From the NCBI RefSeq assembly GCF_015356865.1, contig NZ_JAAFZA010000007.1, positions 38,613 to 102,612 of the forward strand: DNA of 64,000 nucleotides, given 5' to 3'. The stretch is from Catenulispora pinisilvae (GTDB lineage Bacteria; Actinomycetota; Actinomycetes; Streptomycetales; Catenulisporaceae). This document shows, in pieces, positions 26,379 through 34,722 of this stretch. The position numbers were made by a program, and so were the translations under genes. How positions within the stretch are numbered: position 1 is the first letter of the stretch; each line of letters begins with the position of its first letter. The notes beneath the pieces were generated by a model, which was given only the letters and a program-made list of their open reading frames with translations, was not told the DNA's origin and did not search any database.

Positions 26379-27643
26379 GCGAGCATGACCTTCCCCTGGT
26401 TCTGGTCGTCTACGACCAAGGCAGCCTGGGCGCGAAGCAGATCATTGAGGCGGCCGGCGAAGCCGGATGCCGGTTGGCGTTCCTCGCGACCGGCTCGGAA
26501 CAGGCGCAGGACCTGCGACCGGTGCTGGAGACCTACGGCACGGTGATCGACGCGCGGGACTACGGTACCCGCCAAGCCCTCCTGCACCAGCTGCACAAGC
26601 TGGAGCCGGCCGGCATCACCACCTTCGCCGAGCGACAGCTCCGCTACACCGCCGAGATCGCCGCCGGACTGGACCTGCCCTACCAAGACCTGTCCGACAT
26701 CCCCGCGATCACGATCAAGGCCGCGCAACGGGAGCGGCTGCGCGTCGCCGGCGTCGATGCGTTGCCCAGCACGACCGTGACCGATCTGGAGGAAAGCGAG
26801 AAGGCGCTCCAGGAGATCGGTCTGCCGGCGATCGTGAAGCCGAACGTCGGCAGTTCGAGCCGCAACACCTTCCGCGCCGACACCGTCGAGGAGTACCGCT
26901 CCGGGATGGCCAGAGTGCTGTCGGCGCCACCCGGCGACCCCGACCACGAGGATTGTCTGGTCGTGGAAGAGGTGCTGATCGGCCGTCAGACCCCTGAGCC
27001 GTGGGGTGACTACGTCGCGATGGACAGCCTGGTCCAAGACGGCGTTGTCCACCCGCTGTTCTTCACCGGGAAGTTCTCTCCCGCCCCGCCCTTCAGAGAA
27101 CGCGGCGCCTACTGCCCTCCCAAACTCACCCCGGAGGAGATGCAGGCGGTCAAGGATCTGGCCGCGCGGGCGGCGCGCGCCATGAACTTCCGCCAGGGCT
27201 TCGTAGACGTGGAAATGCGCCTCACACCGGACGGGCCCCGCATCATCGAGGTCAACGGCCGGATGGGCGGCTGGGTGGACCACCTCGCGCAGGCCTCGGG
27301 CTCCGGCAAGCCCGCTGTCATGGCCCTGACTTGCGCCCTGGGCAAGCCGGTCGACATCCGACCGCAGACCGGTACTCCGCAGCGCATCGCGTACGCCTTC
27401 CTGGCCGGCGCACCCATGTGGGCCAGGCGCGTGCGGTCGATGCCCGGCCTGGGGGAGATGCGCGCCCTGGACGGGGTCGATCGCGTGTCGCTGCACCTAC
27501 GCCCCGGCGCGCCGGTGGACTGGCGCAAGGGCACTTACGGCGCGAGCCTCGCGGCGTTCCAGGGCCGCGTGCAAACGCATGAGCAGCTGGCCGAGATCGT
27601 GCGCCGGATCGAGCTGATGGACTGGATCGAGTTCGAGGCCTGA
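26375..27643 (+). CDS. ATP-grasp ligase (NRPS-cluster copy)
   Basis: This 422-aa ATP-grasp protein has the central ATP-binding strand LPAIVKPNVGSSSRN (near residue 148), LVVEEVLIG, and the metal/phosphate motif DGPRIIEVNGRMGG (near 290). These match the L-amino-acid-ligase/carnosine-synthase-like branch, which joins a carboxylate, via acyl phosphate, to an amine. GTG 26375 overlaps the methyltransferase stop (GTGA) and follows AAGGAG. It is the last gene of the rightward operon; a hairpin follows at 27660. It probably makes a dipeptide building block or an amide cap for the NRPS product (inference). Confidence 0.85.
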   Translation: MSEHDLPLVLVVYDQGSLGAKQIIEAAGEAGCRLAFLATGSEQAQDLRPVLETYGTVIDARDYGTRQALLHQLHKLEPAGITTFAERQLRYTAEIAAGLDLPYQDLSDIPAITIKAAQRERLRVAGVDALPSTTVTDLEESEKALQEIGLPAIVKPNVGSSSRNTFRADTVEEYRSGMARVLSAPPGDPDHEDCLVVEEVLIGRQTPEPWGDYVAMDSLVQDGVVHPLFFTGKFSPAPPFRERGAYCPPKLTPEEMQAVKDLAARAARAMNFRQGFVDVEMRLTPDGPRIIEVNGRMGGWVDHLAQASGSGKPAVMALTCALGKPVDIRPQTGTPQRIAYAFLAGAPMWARRVRSMPGLGEMRALDGVDRVSLHLRPGAPVDWRKGTYGASLAAFQGRVQTHEQLAEIVRRIELMDWIEFEA

Positions 27644-27659
27644 GTTCCGATTCCGAAAA

Positions 27660-27686
27660 CAGCCGGTGAGCTGCGATTCACGGCTG
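27660..27686 (+). terminator. Hairpin at end of the rightward NRPS operon
   Basis: CAGCCG pairs with CGGCTG and the stem continues TGA/TCA with one bulged G, about 9 bp in all. There is no U tract. It lies 16 bp after the ATP-grasp stop. Confidence 0.5.
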
Positions 27687-27846
27687 CCACGATGGCGAGA
27701 TGGATGTTGATCTTCTCGCCGTAGGCGCCGAGGACAAGCCCGTCACCGCCAATCTGCTGCAGCTGTATCCGCACGACTCCTCCGAGTTCGAGCCGGGGGA
27801 GCTGTCCGCGCACGGCGTGTTCGACTACGCGTGGCTCGACAGCTAC

Positions 27847-28530
27847 TGCCGTGTCAGGCAACGTTTGCCTGGGAGTTCGCGCTTTGCTCGGGCGGGAGTC
27901 CGCGATGTGGTTCGCGATGTGGCTCGCGACGTGGTTCGCGACGTGTCGGTCGGCGGGCGGGATCCGTTGGCGGGTGGAGTTTGCTGGGGGCTGGAGTTTG
28001 CTGGGGGCTGGAGTTTGTGGGTCGGGTGCGGTTGGGCTGTGGCTTGAAAGGCGATTTTTACGGCCTTCGGTCATGGTTGTGCCGGTTCGGGGTTCGGGTC
28101 GGCGGGTTTGTTTGTCGGCTGCCGGTTCCCGCGTTCACAACCCCGCCCCACCTCAGGCCTCTTCAACTCCGGCAAGTCCGAACAAGGGCAAGATCAACAG
28201 CAAGGTCAAGGTCAAGGGCTGTGGTGAAGGGCCGGGCCTCCGGCGGGCCTCGACAACCTCAGGGAAACTAGCGCGGTTCCCTAGGGTGGCCGGGTGAGTC
28301 TCAGCGGCGGCGGTCCCTGAGGTGGTGCGGTCCGTTCCCCTCGGCCGCGTCGTCAGCCCGGGGGGTACAGCACCGGTGTCCGGGGGTAAAGTCCGCGCGC
28401 TGCGGTTGGGTGTGTGAGCTGCGGTTTCGTACGGCGCGAACTTGACCCCCGGCCACCGGCACTGTAGGCGAAGCCCTGCCGACGCGACCGAGGGGAACGA
28501 ACCGAAAACCAGCCGGAAGAATGGCAAAGC
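27847..28530 (+). repeat. Left arm of the foldback element
   Basis: Contains, in order: the TIR, a tandem CGCGATGTGGTTCGCGA-type tract missing from the right arm, a highly conserved core (GGCGATTTTTACGGCCTTCGG, about 28050-28070), a CAAGGTCAAGG-type tract, and a nested inverted repeat (28328-28504). The reverse strand carries an ORF starting MTEGRK at 28074 that reads outward. Confidence 0.8.
28328..28504. repeat. Nested inverted repeat within the left arm
   Basis: The sequence from CGGTCCGTTCCCCTCGG (28328) is mirrored by CCGAGGGGAACGAACCG ending at 28504, with further pairing (CACCGGTGTCCGGGGGT against ACCCCCGGCCACCGG). A second copy lies at 28963-29139 in the right arm, so the subunit occurs four times. 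Confidence 0.7.
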
Positions 28531-28939
28531 CCAGTGGTTGGGTACCGGCGGCTCGGCGGATTCGGCCGCCGGTCGGGGTGCTGGTAGCGCGACAGTCGCA
28601 GGGTGCTCATTCTGTGCTGGCGGGTGCGGCTGCAGGTGTGGGCTCGCCTGGCCGCCGAGATGGCCGCCGCCGGATGGGTAGATAGACCCGGCCGCCACCA
28701 CCACGATGAAGTCTGCTGGATAGCCGATTGGCCTGGCCTCCATGCTGTTGCTGGCCTATGGCGAGACCTGCCAGAGGATGTCGGTAGTCGGTAGTCGGCA
28801 GGCTGGCTGCTGCGATGAGCGCAGCCGGTCCGTTACCGCATACCGCACCCGGGCATGTTCTCGACCAACTGACTACCGGCCCGTCGCCACGCCCTCACCG
28901 GCAGCCGCACCAACCAACCCGGGTCCACGTTCCCTGCGA

Positions 28940-29624
28940 TTGCTTTTCTTCCGGCTGGTCTTCGGTTCGTTCCCCTCGGTCGCGTCGGCAGGGCTTCGCC
29001 TACAGTGCCGGTGGCCGGGGGTCAAGTTCGCGCTGAACAAAACCGCAGCTCAGGCACCCAACCGCAGCGCGCGGACTTTACCCCCGGACACCGGTGCTGT
29101 ACCCATCGGGCTGCCGACGCGACCGTGGGGAACGGACCGCACCACGTCACAAACCGCCGCCGCTGAGACTCACCCGGCCACCCGAGGGAACCGCGCTAGT
29201 TTCCCTGAGGTTGTCGAGGCCCGCCGGAGGCCCGGCTCTTCACCACAGCTCTTGACCTTGATCTTGACCGCTCTTGACCTTGCCCTTGATCTTCAGCTCT
29301 TGACCTTGCCTGTGCTGTTGATCTTGCTGTTGAACTTGCTTGCGACTCTTACTCTGACTTGCTGGAGTTGAAGAGGCCTGAGGTGCGGCGGGGTTGTGAA
29401 CGCGAAAACCGGCACCTGACAAACACACCCACCACCCCGAATCCCGAACCGGCACAACTATGACCGAAGGCCGTAAAAGGCATTTGAAACCCACAGCTCA
29501 ACCGCAACCCGACCCACAAACCCCAGCCCCAGCAAACCCCACCCGCCAACGGATCCCGCCCGCCGACCGACATGTCGCGGACCACGTCGCGAAAACTCCC
29601 GGGCAAACGTTGCCTGACACAGCA
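28940..29624 (-). repeat. Right arm of the foldback element
   Basis: Inverted copy of the left arm. It differs mainly by an expanded CTTGACCTTGATCTTGA-type tract (about 29245-29365) and by lacking the left arm's subterminal repeats. Its outward ORF starts MTEGRK at 29460 and continues in frame through the TIR into the GNAT 3' half. Confidence 0.8.
28963..29139. repeat. Nested inverted repeat within the right arm
   Basis: Mirror of 28328-28504, running from CGGTTCGTTCCCCTCGG to CCGTGGGGAACGGACCG. It has diverged slightly from the left copy. Confidence 0.7.
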
Positions 29625-29984
29625 CTACTTCACCGCACCGCACCGGACCGGGAAGCCCACCTGATCACCGTGGCCGGACGCCCGGCCGGCTTCGCGCTCG
29701 CGCGCTGCGACGTGGACGGGGACGACGGCGCGTGGAACGTCAGCAAGTTCTTCGTCGTGCGCGGACACCGTGGCTGTGGCGTGGCGAAACAGGCCGCCCG
29801 GCTCCTGTTCCAGCGCCATCCCGGACCGTGGACACTGTCTTACCTGCCCGCCAACCTGCCGGCGTCGCGCTTCTGGCCGAACCTGGTCGCGGCGGAGGCG
29901 TCCGGGCCGATATCCCGCCTCGAACAACAACCGCCCAAGGTGTCGGCACCCAAAATCCGGTTACGCTTTCGGATCGATCCGCTG

Positions 29985-30034
29985 GCGTCAACTACTACTT
30001 GACGCCCGTCGGCCGTCAATCTACGGTTGACGAC
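29985..30034 (+). promoter_or_regulatory. Double palindrome overlapping a probable leaderless promoter
   Basis: Two copies of the same palindrome occur: GCGTCAA-N7-TTGACGC (29985-30005) and CGTCAA-N7-TTGACG (30014-30032), with centres 28 bp apart. The TTGACG of the first (29999-30004) and TACGGT (30022-30027) inside the second form a -35/-10 pair with 17-bp spacing, placing transcription start at about the ATG at 30035. There is no ribosome site, so the message is probably leaderless. Autoregulation by the downstream Clp-N/HTH protein is an inference. Confidence 0.65.
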
Positions 30035-30745
30035 ATGAGCCCACTCAATGTCAGCCTCGCCGACCTGATCGCCCGCCTCGACGCCGAGACGCCCGCCGCC
30101 GGCCCCCTGGCCCGGGTCAGCGAGGCCCAACTGCGCAACCGGACCCTGACCGACCTCGGCGACCAACTCGTCGACTACTACGTCAGCCAGGCCAGGGACG
30201 CCGGCGCCTCCTGGAGCGAGATCGGCGAGGCCATCGGGGTGACCAAGCAGGCCGCCCAGCAGCGCCACACCCCCAACCCCTTCGAGGGGTTCACCAAGCT
30301 CAACCGGCACACCATCGTGCTGGCCCAGGAGGCCGCCCGCACGTACAAGCACGACACCATCGGCACCGAACATCTGCTGCTCGGCCTGCTCGGCGAACCG
30401 CAGGGCGGGGCGTACCGGATGCTGGTGGCGCGCGCGGGATCGGAGCGCGCCGTCCGCGAAGCGGCCGAAGCGGTGCTGCCACCGGCCGGGCCGAAGGCAC
30501 TGCGCGGCCACATCGCCTTCCGGCCGGAGACCACGCAGGCCATCGGCCAGGCGTCCCGCGCGGCGGCCGAACTCGGCACCGGCTGGGTCGGCACCGAACA
30601 CGCGCTGCTCGGCCTGATCCGCACCCCGGACAGCCCGGCCGCGCACATCCTGCACGGCCTCGGCTTCACGCCGGACGGACTGCTCGAAACGGTCCAGGCC
30701 GCGCTCGCCGAACGGCCCGACGAGGCCGAAGCGCCGGGCGCGTGA
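30035..30745 (+). CDS. Clp-N-domain protein with HTH-like N terminus (putative regulator)
   Basis: This 236-aa protein has residues 1-85 resembling a helical DNA-binding segment seen in many actinobacterial Clp-N proteins (YYVSQARDAGASWSEIGEAIGVTKQAAQQR, with an HTH look around 58-75). Two Clp N-terminal (R-domain) repeats follow: HTIVLAQEAARTYKHDTIGTEHLLLGLL, then IGQASRAAAELGTGWVGTEHALLGLI. There is no AAA+ ATPase domain, so it is not a chaperone itself. Such short proteins are usually interpreted as regulators or stress sensors. The start is fixed by the adjacent promoter/palindrome. The stop overlaps the GTG of the ABC exporter gene (GTGA), so it is coupled to and probably controls the exporter. 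Confidence 0.85.
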   Translation: MSPLNVSLADLIARLDAETPAAGPLARVSEAQLRNRTLTDLGDQLVDYYVSQARDAGASWSEIGEAIGVTKQAAQQRHTPNPFEGFTKLNRHTIVLAQEAARTYKHDTIGTEHLLLGLLGEPQGGAYRMLVARAGSERAVREAAEAVLPPAGPKALRGHIAFRPETTQAIGQASRAAAELGTGWVGTEHALLGLIRTPDSPAAHILHGLGFTPDGLLETVQAALAERPDEAEAPGA

Positions 30746-32619
30746 CAAAGACGTATCCGGCAGCGAGTGCGGCCCGCCGAGCCCGAGGCACGGGGCGCGT
30801 GGCCAAGGCGTGCAAGACGTATCCGCTGTATCCGCCCTATCCGCCACCGAGCGCGGCGATCCACCCCGATCCGAGCCGCTCCTGGCTCCGGCGGGCGTGG
30901 CCGCTGGTCCGGGCACACCGCTGGCTGTTCGGCACGGCGCTGCTGCTGGCCGCGACCGGCCTGGTGGTGTCCATCCAGGTGCCGACCCTGATCCAGGACG
31001 CGGTGAACGACTCGATCGTGGCGCACCGGGTGCCGCTGGCGCACTACCTGTGGTGGCTGCTCGGGCTGACCGCGACCATGCTGGCCGTCGGCTACCTGTC
31101 CAAGCAGCTGCTGGCCGTCGCGGCGGCCCGGATCGAGTACGACCTGCGCAACATCGTGTACGAGCACCTGACCGGCATGTCGTTCCCGTTCTACGACCGG
31201 GTGCAGACCGGGCAGCTGATCTCCCGCGCCAACTCCGACATCCGCGCGGTGCAGCTGTACCTGGCGTTCGCGCCGTACCTGCTGGTGCAGTGCGGCCTGT
31301 CGCTGGTGGCGTTCGGATACATGCTGGCGATCAACGTGCCGCTGGCCGTCCTGGCGATGCTGCCGATGCCGCTGCTGTTCGTGTCCACCCGGCGCATGCA
31401 GCGCACGCTGGCCCCGGTGTCGTTCCTGGTGCAGGCCCGGCTGGCCGAGGTCGCGACCGTGGTGGACGAGAGCGTCAACGGTGTGCGGGTGGTCAAGGCG
31501 TTCGCCGCCGAACGGGGCCGGGTGGCGTTGCTCCAGAAGGCTGCGACGGGAGTCAGCTGGGCGAACGTGAAGGACGCCGACCTGCGCGCCCGCTGGACGC
31601 CGGCGGTACAGAACCTGCCCCGCGTCGGCCTGGCGTTCGTGCTGCTCTACGGCGGATACCTGATCATCCACGGGGAACTGGGCGTCGGCGCGATCCTGGC
31701 CTTCAATGCCTATCTGCTGATGCTCCAGGTGCCGTTCCAGGTGTTCGGCAACCTGATCATGCTGGGCCAGCGGTCCTCGGCCGGGGCCAAGCGCCTGTAC
31801 CAGCTGCTGGACCAGAAGCCGGAGATCGTGGACGCCCCGCGGGCCCGCGAGCTCGCCGGCGCGCGCGGCGAGGTCGAGTTCACCGACGTCACCTTCGGCT
31901 ACGGCGACGGTCCCGACGTGCTGAACGGCTTCTCGCTGCGGCTGCGCCCCGGCGAGACGGTGGCGCTGGTCGGCCGGACCGGCTCGGGGAAGTCCACCGT
32001 CGCTAGGCTGCTGCCGCGGTTCTACGATGTGCGCGGCGGTTCGGTCACCGTGGACGGGCACGATGTACGGGATCTGACACTGCACAGCCTGCGGGACACC
32101 GTCGGCATCGTGCTGGACGAGCCCATCCTGTTCTCCGCCTCCGTCCGGGACAACATCGCCTACGGGCGTCCGGACGCGGACATCACCGACGTCGAGCGGG
32201 TGGCCCGGCTGGCCGGGGCGCACGGGTTCATCACCGGGCTGCCCGGCGGTTACGAAACCGTGATCGGCGAACGCGGCTACACCCTGTCCGGCGGGCAGCG
32301 GCAGCGCCTCGCGATCGCCCGGGCGCTGCTGGCGAATCCGCCGGTACTGGTCCTGGACGACGCCACCAGCGCCGTCGACGTCCAGATGGAGCAGGAGATC
32401 CACGCCGGGCTGCGGACCCTGCCGGCCGGCCGGACGACATTGGTCATCGCGCACCGGCCGTCCACGATCAGCCTGGCCGGGCGGGTGGTGCTGTTGGACG
32501 GCGGGCGGATCGTCGCGGACGGGACGCACGAGGAGCTGTCGGCGAATTCGCCGCTGTACGCGGAAGTGCTGGCGCAGGCGGACCAGGCCGTCGAGGAAGC
32601 GGGAGGTGTGGTCCGATGA
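30742..32619 (+). CDS. ABC exporter half 1 (degenerate catalytic site)
   Basis: This 625-aa protein is a fusion of a six-helix membrane domain (residues about 60-340) and an ATPase domain. Walker A is GRTGSGKST near 411, the signature LSGGQRQR is near 515, and Walker B reads VLVLDDATSAVD near 536. The residue after the Walker B Asp is Asp instead of the catalytic Glu, as in the degenerate site of heterodimeric exporters such as TmrAB- or BmrCD-type pairs. The H-loop VIAHRPS is present. The N-terminal 45 residues are Pro/Tyr-rich (YPLYPPYPPPS). GTG 30742 overlaps the previous stop, and the stop overlaps the ATG of half 2 (ATGA). The substrate is unknown; it lies beside a RiPP cluster but in its own regulated operon. 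Confidence 0.92.
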   Translation: MTKTYPAASAARRARGTGRVAKACKTYPLYPPYPPPSAAIHPDPSRSWLRRAWPLVRAHRWLFGTALLLAATGLVVSIQVPTLIQDAVNDSIVAHRVPLAHYLWWLLGLTATMLAVGYLSKQLLAVAAARIEYDLRNIVYEHLTGMSFPFYDRVQTGQLISRANSDIRAVQLYLAFAPYLLVQCGLSLVAFGYMLAINVPLAVLAMLPMPLLFVSTRRMQRTLAPVSFLVQARLAEVATVVDESVNGVRVVKAFAAERGRVALLQKAATGVSWANVKDADLRARWTPAVQNLPRVGLAFVLLYGGYLIIHGELGVGAILAFNAYLLMLQVPFQVFGNLIMLGQRSSAGAKRLYQLLDQKPEIVDAPRARELAGARGEVEFTDVTFGYGDGPDVLNGFSLRLRPGETVALVGRTGSGKSTVARLLPRFYDVRGGSVTVDGHDVRDLTLHSLRDTVGIVLDEPILFSASVRDNIAYGRPDADITDVERVARLAGAHGFITGLPGGYETVIGERGYTLSGGQRQRLAIARALLANPPVLVLDDATSAVDVQMEQEIHAGLRTLPAGRTTLVIAHRPSTISLAGRVVLLDGGRIVADGTHEELSANSPLYAEVLAQADQAVEEAGGVVR

Positions 32620-34577
32620 CGATTCCAGGGGGCGGTGGCGGGGGAGCGCCAGTGCCCGGCGGCGGCGGCGGTGGCGCGCCAGTGTCTGGCGGAGGCGGCG
32701 GCGGTCGGGCGGCCGCGCCGGGTCTGCCGTTCGCCGGGGTGCCGCCGGAGATGCAGGCGGGCATCGACCAGCTGCTCAAGGGCGAGCCGAAGCACCCCGA
32801 GCCCGAGGTGGTCTTCGATCACAGTCGGCCTGATCCCGACGGCGTGACGCTGAATCTGCGGCGGCTCCTGCGTCCCCACCGATCGATGGTCCTGCTGTCG
32901 GGCGTGTTCGTGGTCGTCGAGGCGTTGACGGTGCAGGCCGGTCCGAAGCTGACCCAGGTCGGGATCGATGACGGCATCACGGCGCGGGATACCGGCACCC
33001 TGGTGTTGGTAGCGGTCCTGTATCTGCTCAGCCTGGTGATCACCGGCGCCGCGCAGGCCGCCCGGGTCAGGGTGACCGGGCGGGTCGCCGCCTGGGTGCT
33101 GAGCGACCTGCGGATCAGGGTCTTCACCCAGTTGCAGCGGCTGTCGCTGAGCTTCTACACCGGCGAGAAGGCCGGGGTCGTCATGACCCGGATGACCGGT
33201 GACATCGAGAACTTGCAGGCGCTGCTCCAGGAGGGTCTGGCGCAGTTCGCCGTCCAGGGGCTGACCATGATCGTCGTCTCGGTGCTGCTGTTCACCTACA
33301 ACGTGGAGCTGGCCCTCATCACCATCGGGCTGGTGGTTCCGTTCCTGACCGCGCTGTCCCTGTGGTTCCGCCGGGCCTCCGCCGAGGGTTACCTGCGGGT
33401 GCGGGACACCACCGCGGGCGTGATCGCCGACCTGTCCGAGAGCCTGCAAGGCGTCCGCGTCGTCACGGCGCACAACCGGCAGCGGCACAACGCCGAGCGG
33501 CACCGGCAGATCATCGGCGCGTTCTACGACGCCAACGTGCGCACCGGACGGATCAACTCGGTCTACACCCCGGGCACGCAGGTCATCGGTGTCGCCGGAC
33601 AGGTCGCGTTGCTGGCCATCGGTGCCGGTATGGTCCGCGACGGCCGGCTGACCATCGGGGAGCTGGTCGCGTTCCTGCTCTCCCTCGGCGCCTTCTTCCA
33701 GCCCATCCAGCAACTGGTGCAGCAGTACAACACCTACCAGCAGGGGCAGTCGTCGATCGTGAAGCTCAGGCAGCTGCTCGGCACCCGGCCGGAGGTCGAG
33801 CAGGCCCCCGGCGCCGTCGATCTGCCGGAGGTCCAGGGCGAGCTCGTCTTCGACAACGTGACGTTCGGCTACCTTCCCGACCGGCCGGTGGTCTCCGACC
33901 TGTCGCTGGCGGTCCGGGCCGGTGAGACCGTGGCGGTCGTCGGCCCGACCGGCGCCGGCAAGTCCACCCTCGCCAAACTGGTCACCCGCTTCTACGACCC
34001 CACCTCCGGCCGGGTCCTCATCGACGGCCACGACCTGCGGGACGTGCGGATGGACTCGCTGCGCCGCCAGCTCGGCGTCATGCCGCAGGAGCCCTTCCTG
34101 TTCGCCGGCCCGCTCCGCGACAACATCCGCTTCGCGGCCCTGAACGCCTCCGACGACCGGGTCTGGGAAGCGGTGCGCTCGGTCGGCCTGGCCGACGTCG
34201 TCGACCGGCTGCCCGACGGTCTCGATACCGTCGTCCAGGAACGGGGCCAGTCCCTGTCCTCCGGCGAGCGCCAGCTCGTCGCCCTGGCCAGGGCGTTCCT
34301 GGCCCGGCCCCGGGTGCTGGTCCTGGACGAGGCCACGTCCAACCTGGACCCGCGCTCCGAGGCGAAGATCGAGGCGGCCCTGGACGTGCTGCTGGCGGGC
34401 CGCACCGCGATCCTGATCGCGCACCGGCTCTCCACCGCGAGGAAGGCCGACCGGATCGTCGTCATCGACGAGGGGCGGATCGTCGAGGCCGGTCCGCATG
34501 AGCAGCTGGTCGCCGCCGGCGGCCGCTACGCGCGGATGTACGCGACCTGGACCAGCCAAGCCGCCGCCGTCCACTGA
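32616..34577 (+). CDS. ABC exporter half 2 (catalytically intact) with poly-Gly N-terminus
   Basis: This 653-aa exporter half has six membrane segments (about 85-390). Walker A is GPTGAGKST near 443, the signature is LSSGERQ near 546, and Walker B is VLVLDEATSNLD near 569 with the catalytic Glu; the H-loop is LIAHRLS. Its intact Glu complements the Asp in half 1, supporting an asymmetric heterodimer. Residues 4-32 are three GGGGGGAPV/GGGGGGRA repeats encoded by a 42-bp GC-only tandem repeat (about 32625-32715), a flexible slip-prone extension. It is the last gene of the operon; a 16-bp stem follows the stop. Confidence 0.92.
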   Translation: MTIPGGGGGGAPVPGGGGGGAPVSGGGGGGRAAAPGLPFAGVPPEMQAGIDQLLKGEPKHPEPEVVFDHSRPDPDGVTLNLRRLLRPHRSMVLLSGVFVVVEALTVQAGPKLTQVGIDDGITARDTGTLVLVAVLYLLSLVITGAAQAARVRVTGRVAAWVLSDLRIRVFTQLQRLSLSFYTGEKAGVVMTRMTGDIENLQALLQEGLAQFAVQGLTMIVVSVLLFTYNVELALITIGLVVPFLTALSLWFRRASAEGYLRVRDTTAGVIADLSESLQGVRVVTAHNRQRHNAERHRQIIGAFYDANVRTGRINSVYTPGTQVIGVAGQVALLAIGAGMVRDGRLTIGELVAFLLSLGAFFQPIQQLVQQYNTYQQGQSSIVKLRQLLGTRPEVEQAPGAVDLPEVQGELVFDNVTFGYLPDRPVVSDLSLAVRAGETVAVVGPTGAGKSTLAKLVTRFYDPTSGRVLIDGHDLRDVRMDSLRRQLGVMPQEPFLFAGPLRDNIRFAALNASDDRVWEAVRSVGLADVVDRLPDGLDTVVQERGQSLSSGERQLVALARAFLARPRVLVLDEATSNLDPRSEAKIEAALDVLLAGRTAILIAHRLSTARKADRIVVIDEGRIVEAGPHEQLVAAGGRYARMYATWTSQAAAVH

Positions 34578-34590
34578 CGGGGAACGCCGA

Positions 34591-34649
34591 ACCCCCGCCC
34601 GCCTGCCGCCTGGCTACCGGCCAGGGCATCGACGCAGGTGGGCGGGGGT
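34591..34649. terminator. Bidirectional stem-loop between convergent genes
   Basis: ACCCCCGCCCGCCTGC (34591-34606) pairs with GCAGGTGGGCGGGGGT (34634-34649) over 16 bp with a single G-U pair. It is followed by TATCGCGGG direct repeats. It serves the ABC operon and possibly the opposing small gene. Confidence 0.7.
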
Positions 34650-34722
34650 GTCGCGGGTATCGCGGGTATCGCGGTATCGACGGAAGCGGGGCTGTCGGCG
34701 GAAGAGCCGACGGCCGCGCCGG

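Larger units (their letters stand above)
27847..29624. mobile_element. 1.78-kb palindromic, transposase-less element with 23-bp TIRs
   Basis: The left end TGCCGTGTCAGGCAACGTTT and the inverted right end TGCTGTGTCAGGCAACGTTT match over 23 bp with one mismatch. Both ends are flanked by CTAC (27843-27846 and 29625-29628), a likely 4-bp target duplication. Two long arms (about 685 bp each) are inverted copies of each other around a 0.4-kb centre (28531-28939). No transposase-like ORF is present; the longer ORFs simply read through repeat arms. It resembles a giant MITE-like or foldback element mobilised in trans. Confidence 0.82.
27700..30002 (+). pseudogene. GNAT acetyltransferase gene split by a 1.78-kb element
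   Basis: The 5' part (27700-27846) encodes a GNAT N terminus (NLLQLYPHDSSEFEP, FDYAWLDSYC). The 3' part (29629-30002) encodes the rest of a GNAT fold (HLITVAGRPAGFALARC, VSKFFVVRGHRGCGVAKQAA; the R-G-x-G-x-A acetyl-CoA loop is partly altered to RGHRGCGVAK). Removing the element and one CTAC target copy rejoins the two halves except for a +5 shift; deleting one copy of a tandem CACCG just after the junction (29631-29644) restores WLDSYFTAPDREAHL. The gene is therefore a pseudogene by insertion plus slippage. The original product was a small N-acetyltransferase of unknown substrate. Confidence 0.85.

Noticed and set aside
28742..29371. ORF of 209 codons inside the foldback element
   Set aside because: It mostly reads through the repeat arm and the CTTGACC tract, has no ribosome site and no recognisable domain; the mirrored arm carries an equivalent ORF, so it is a by-product of the repeat.
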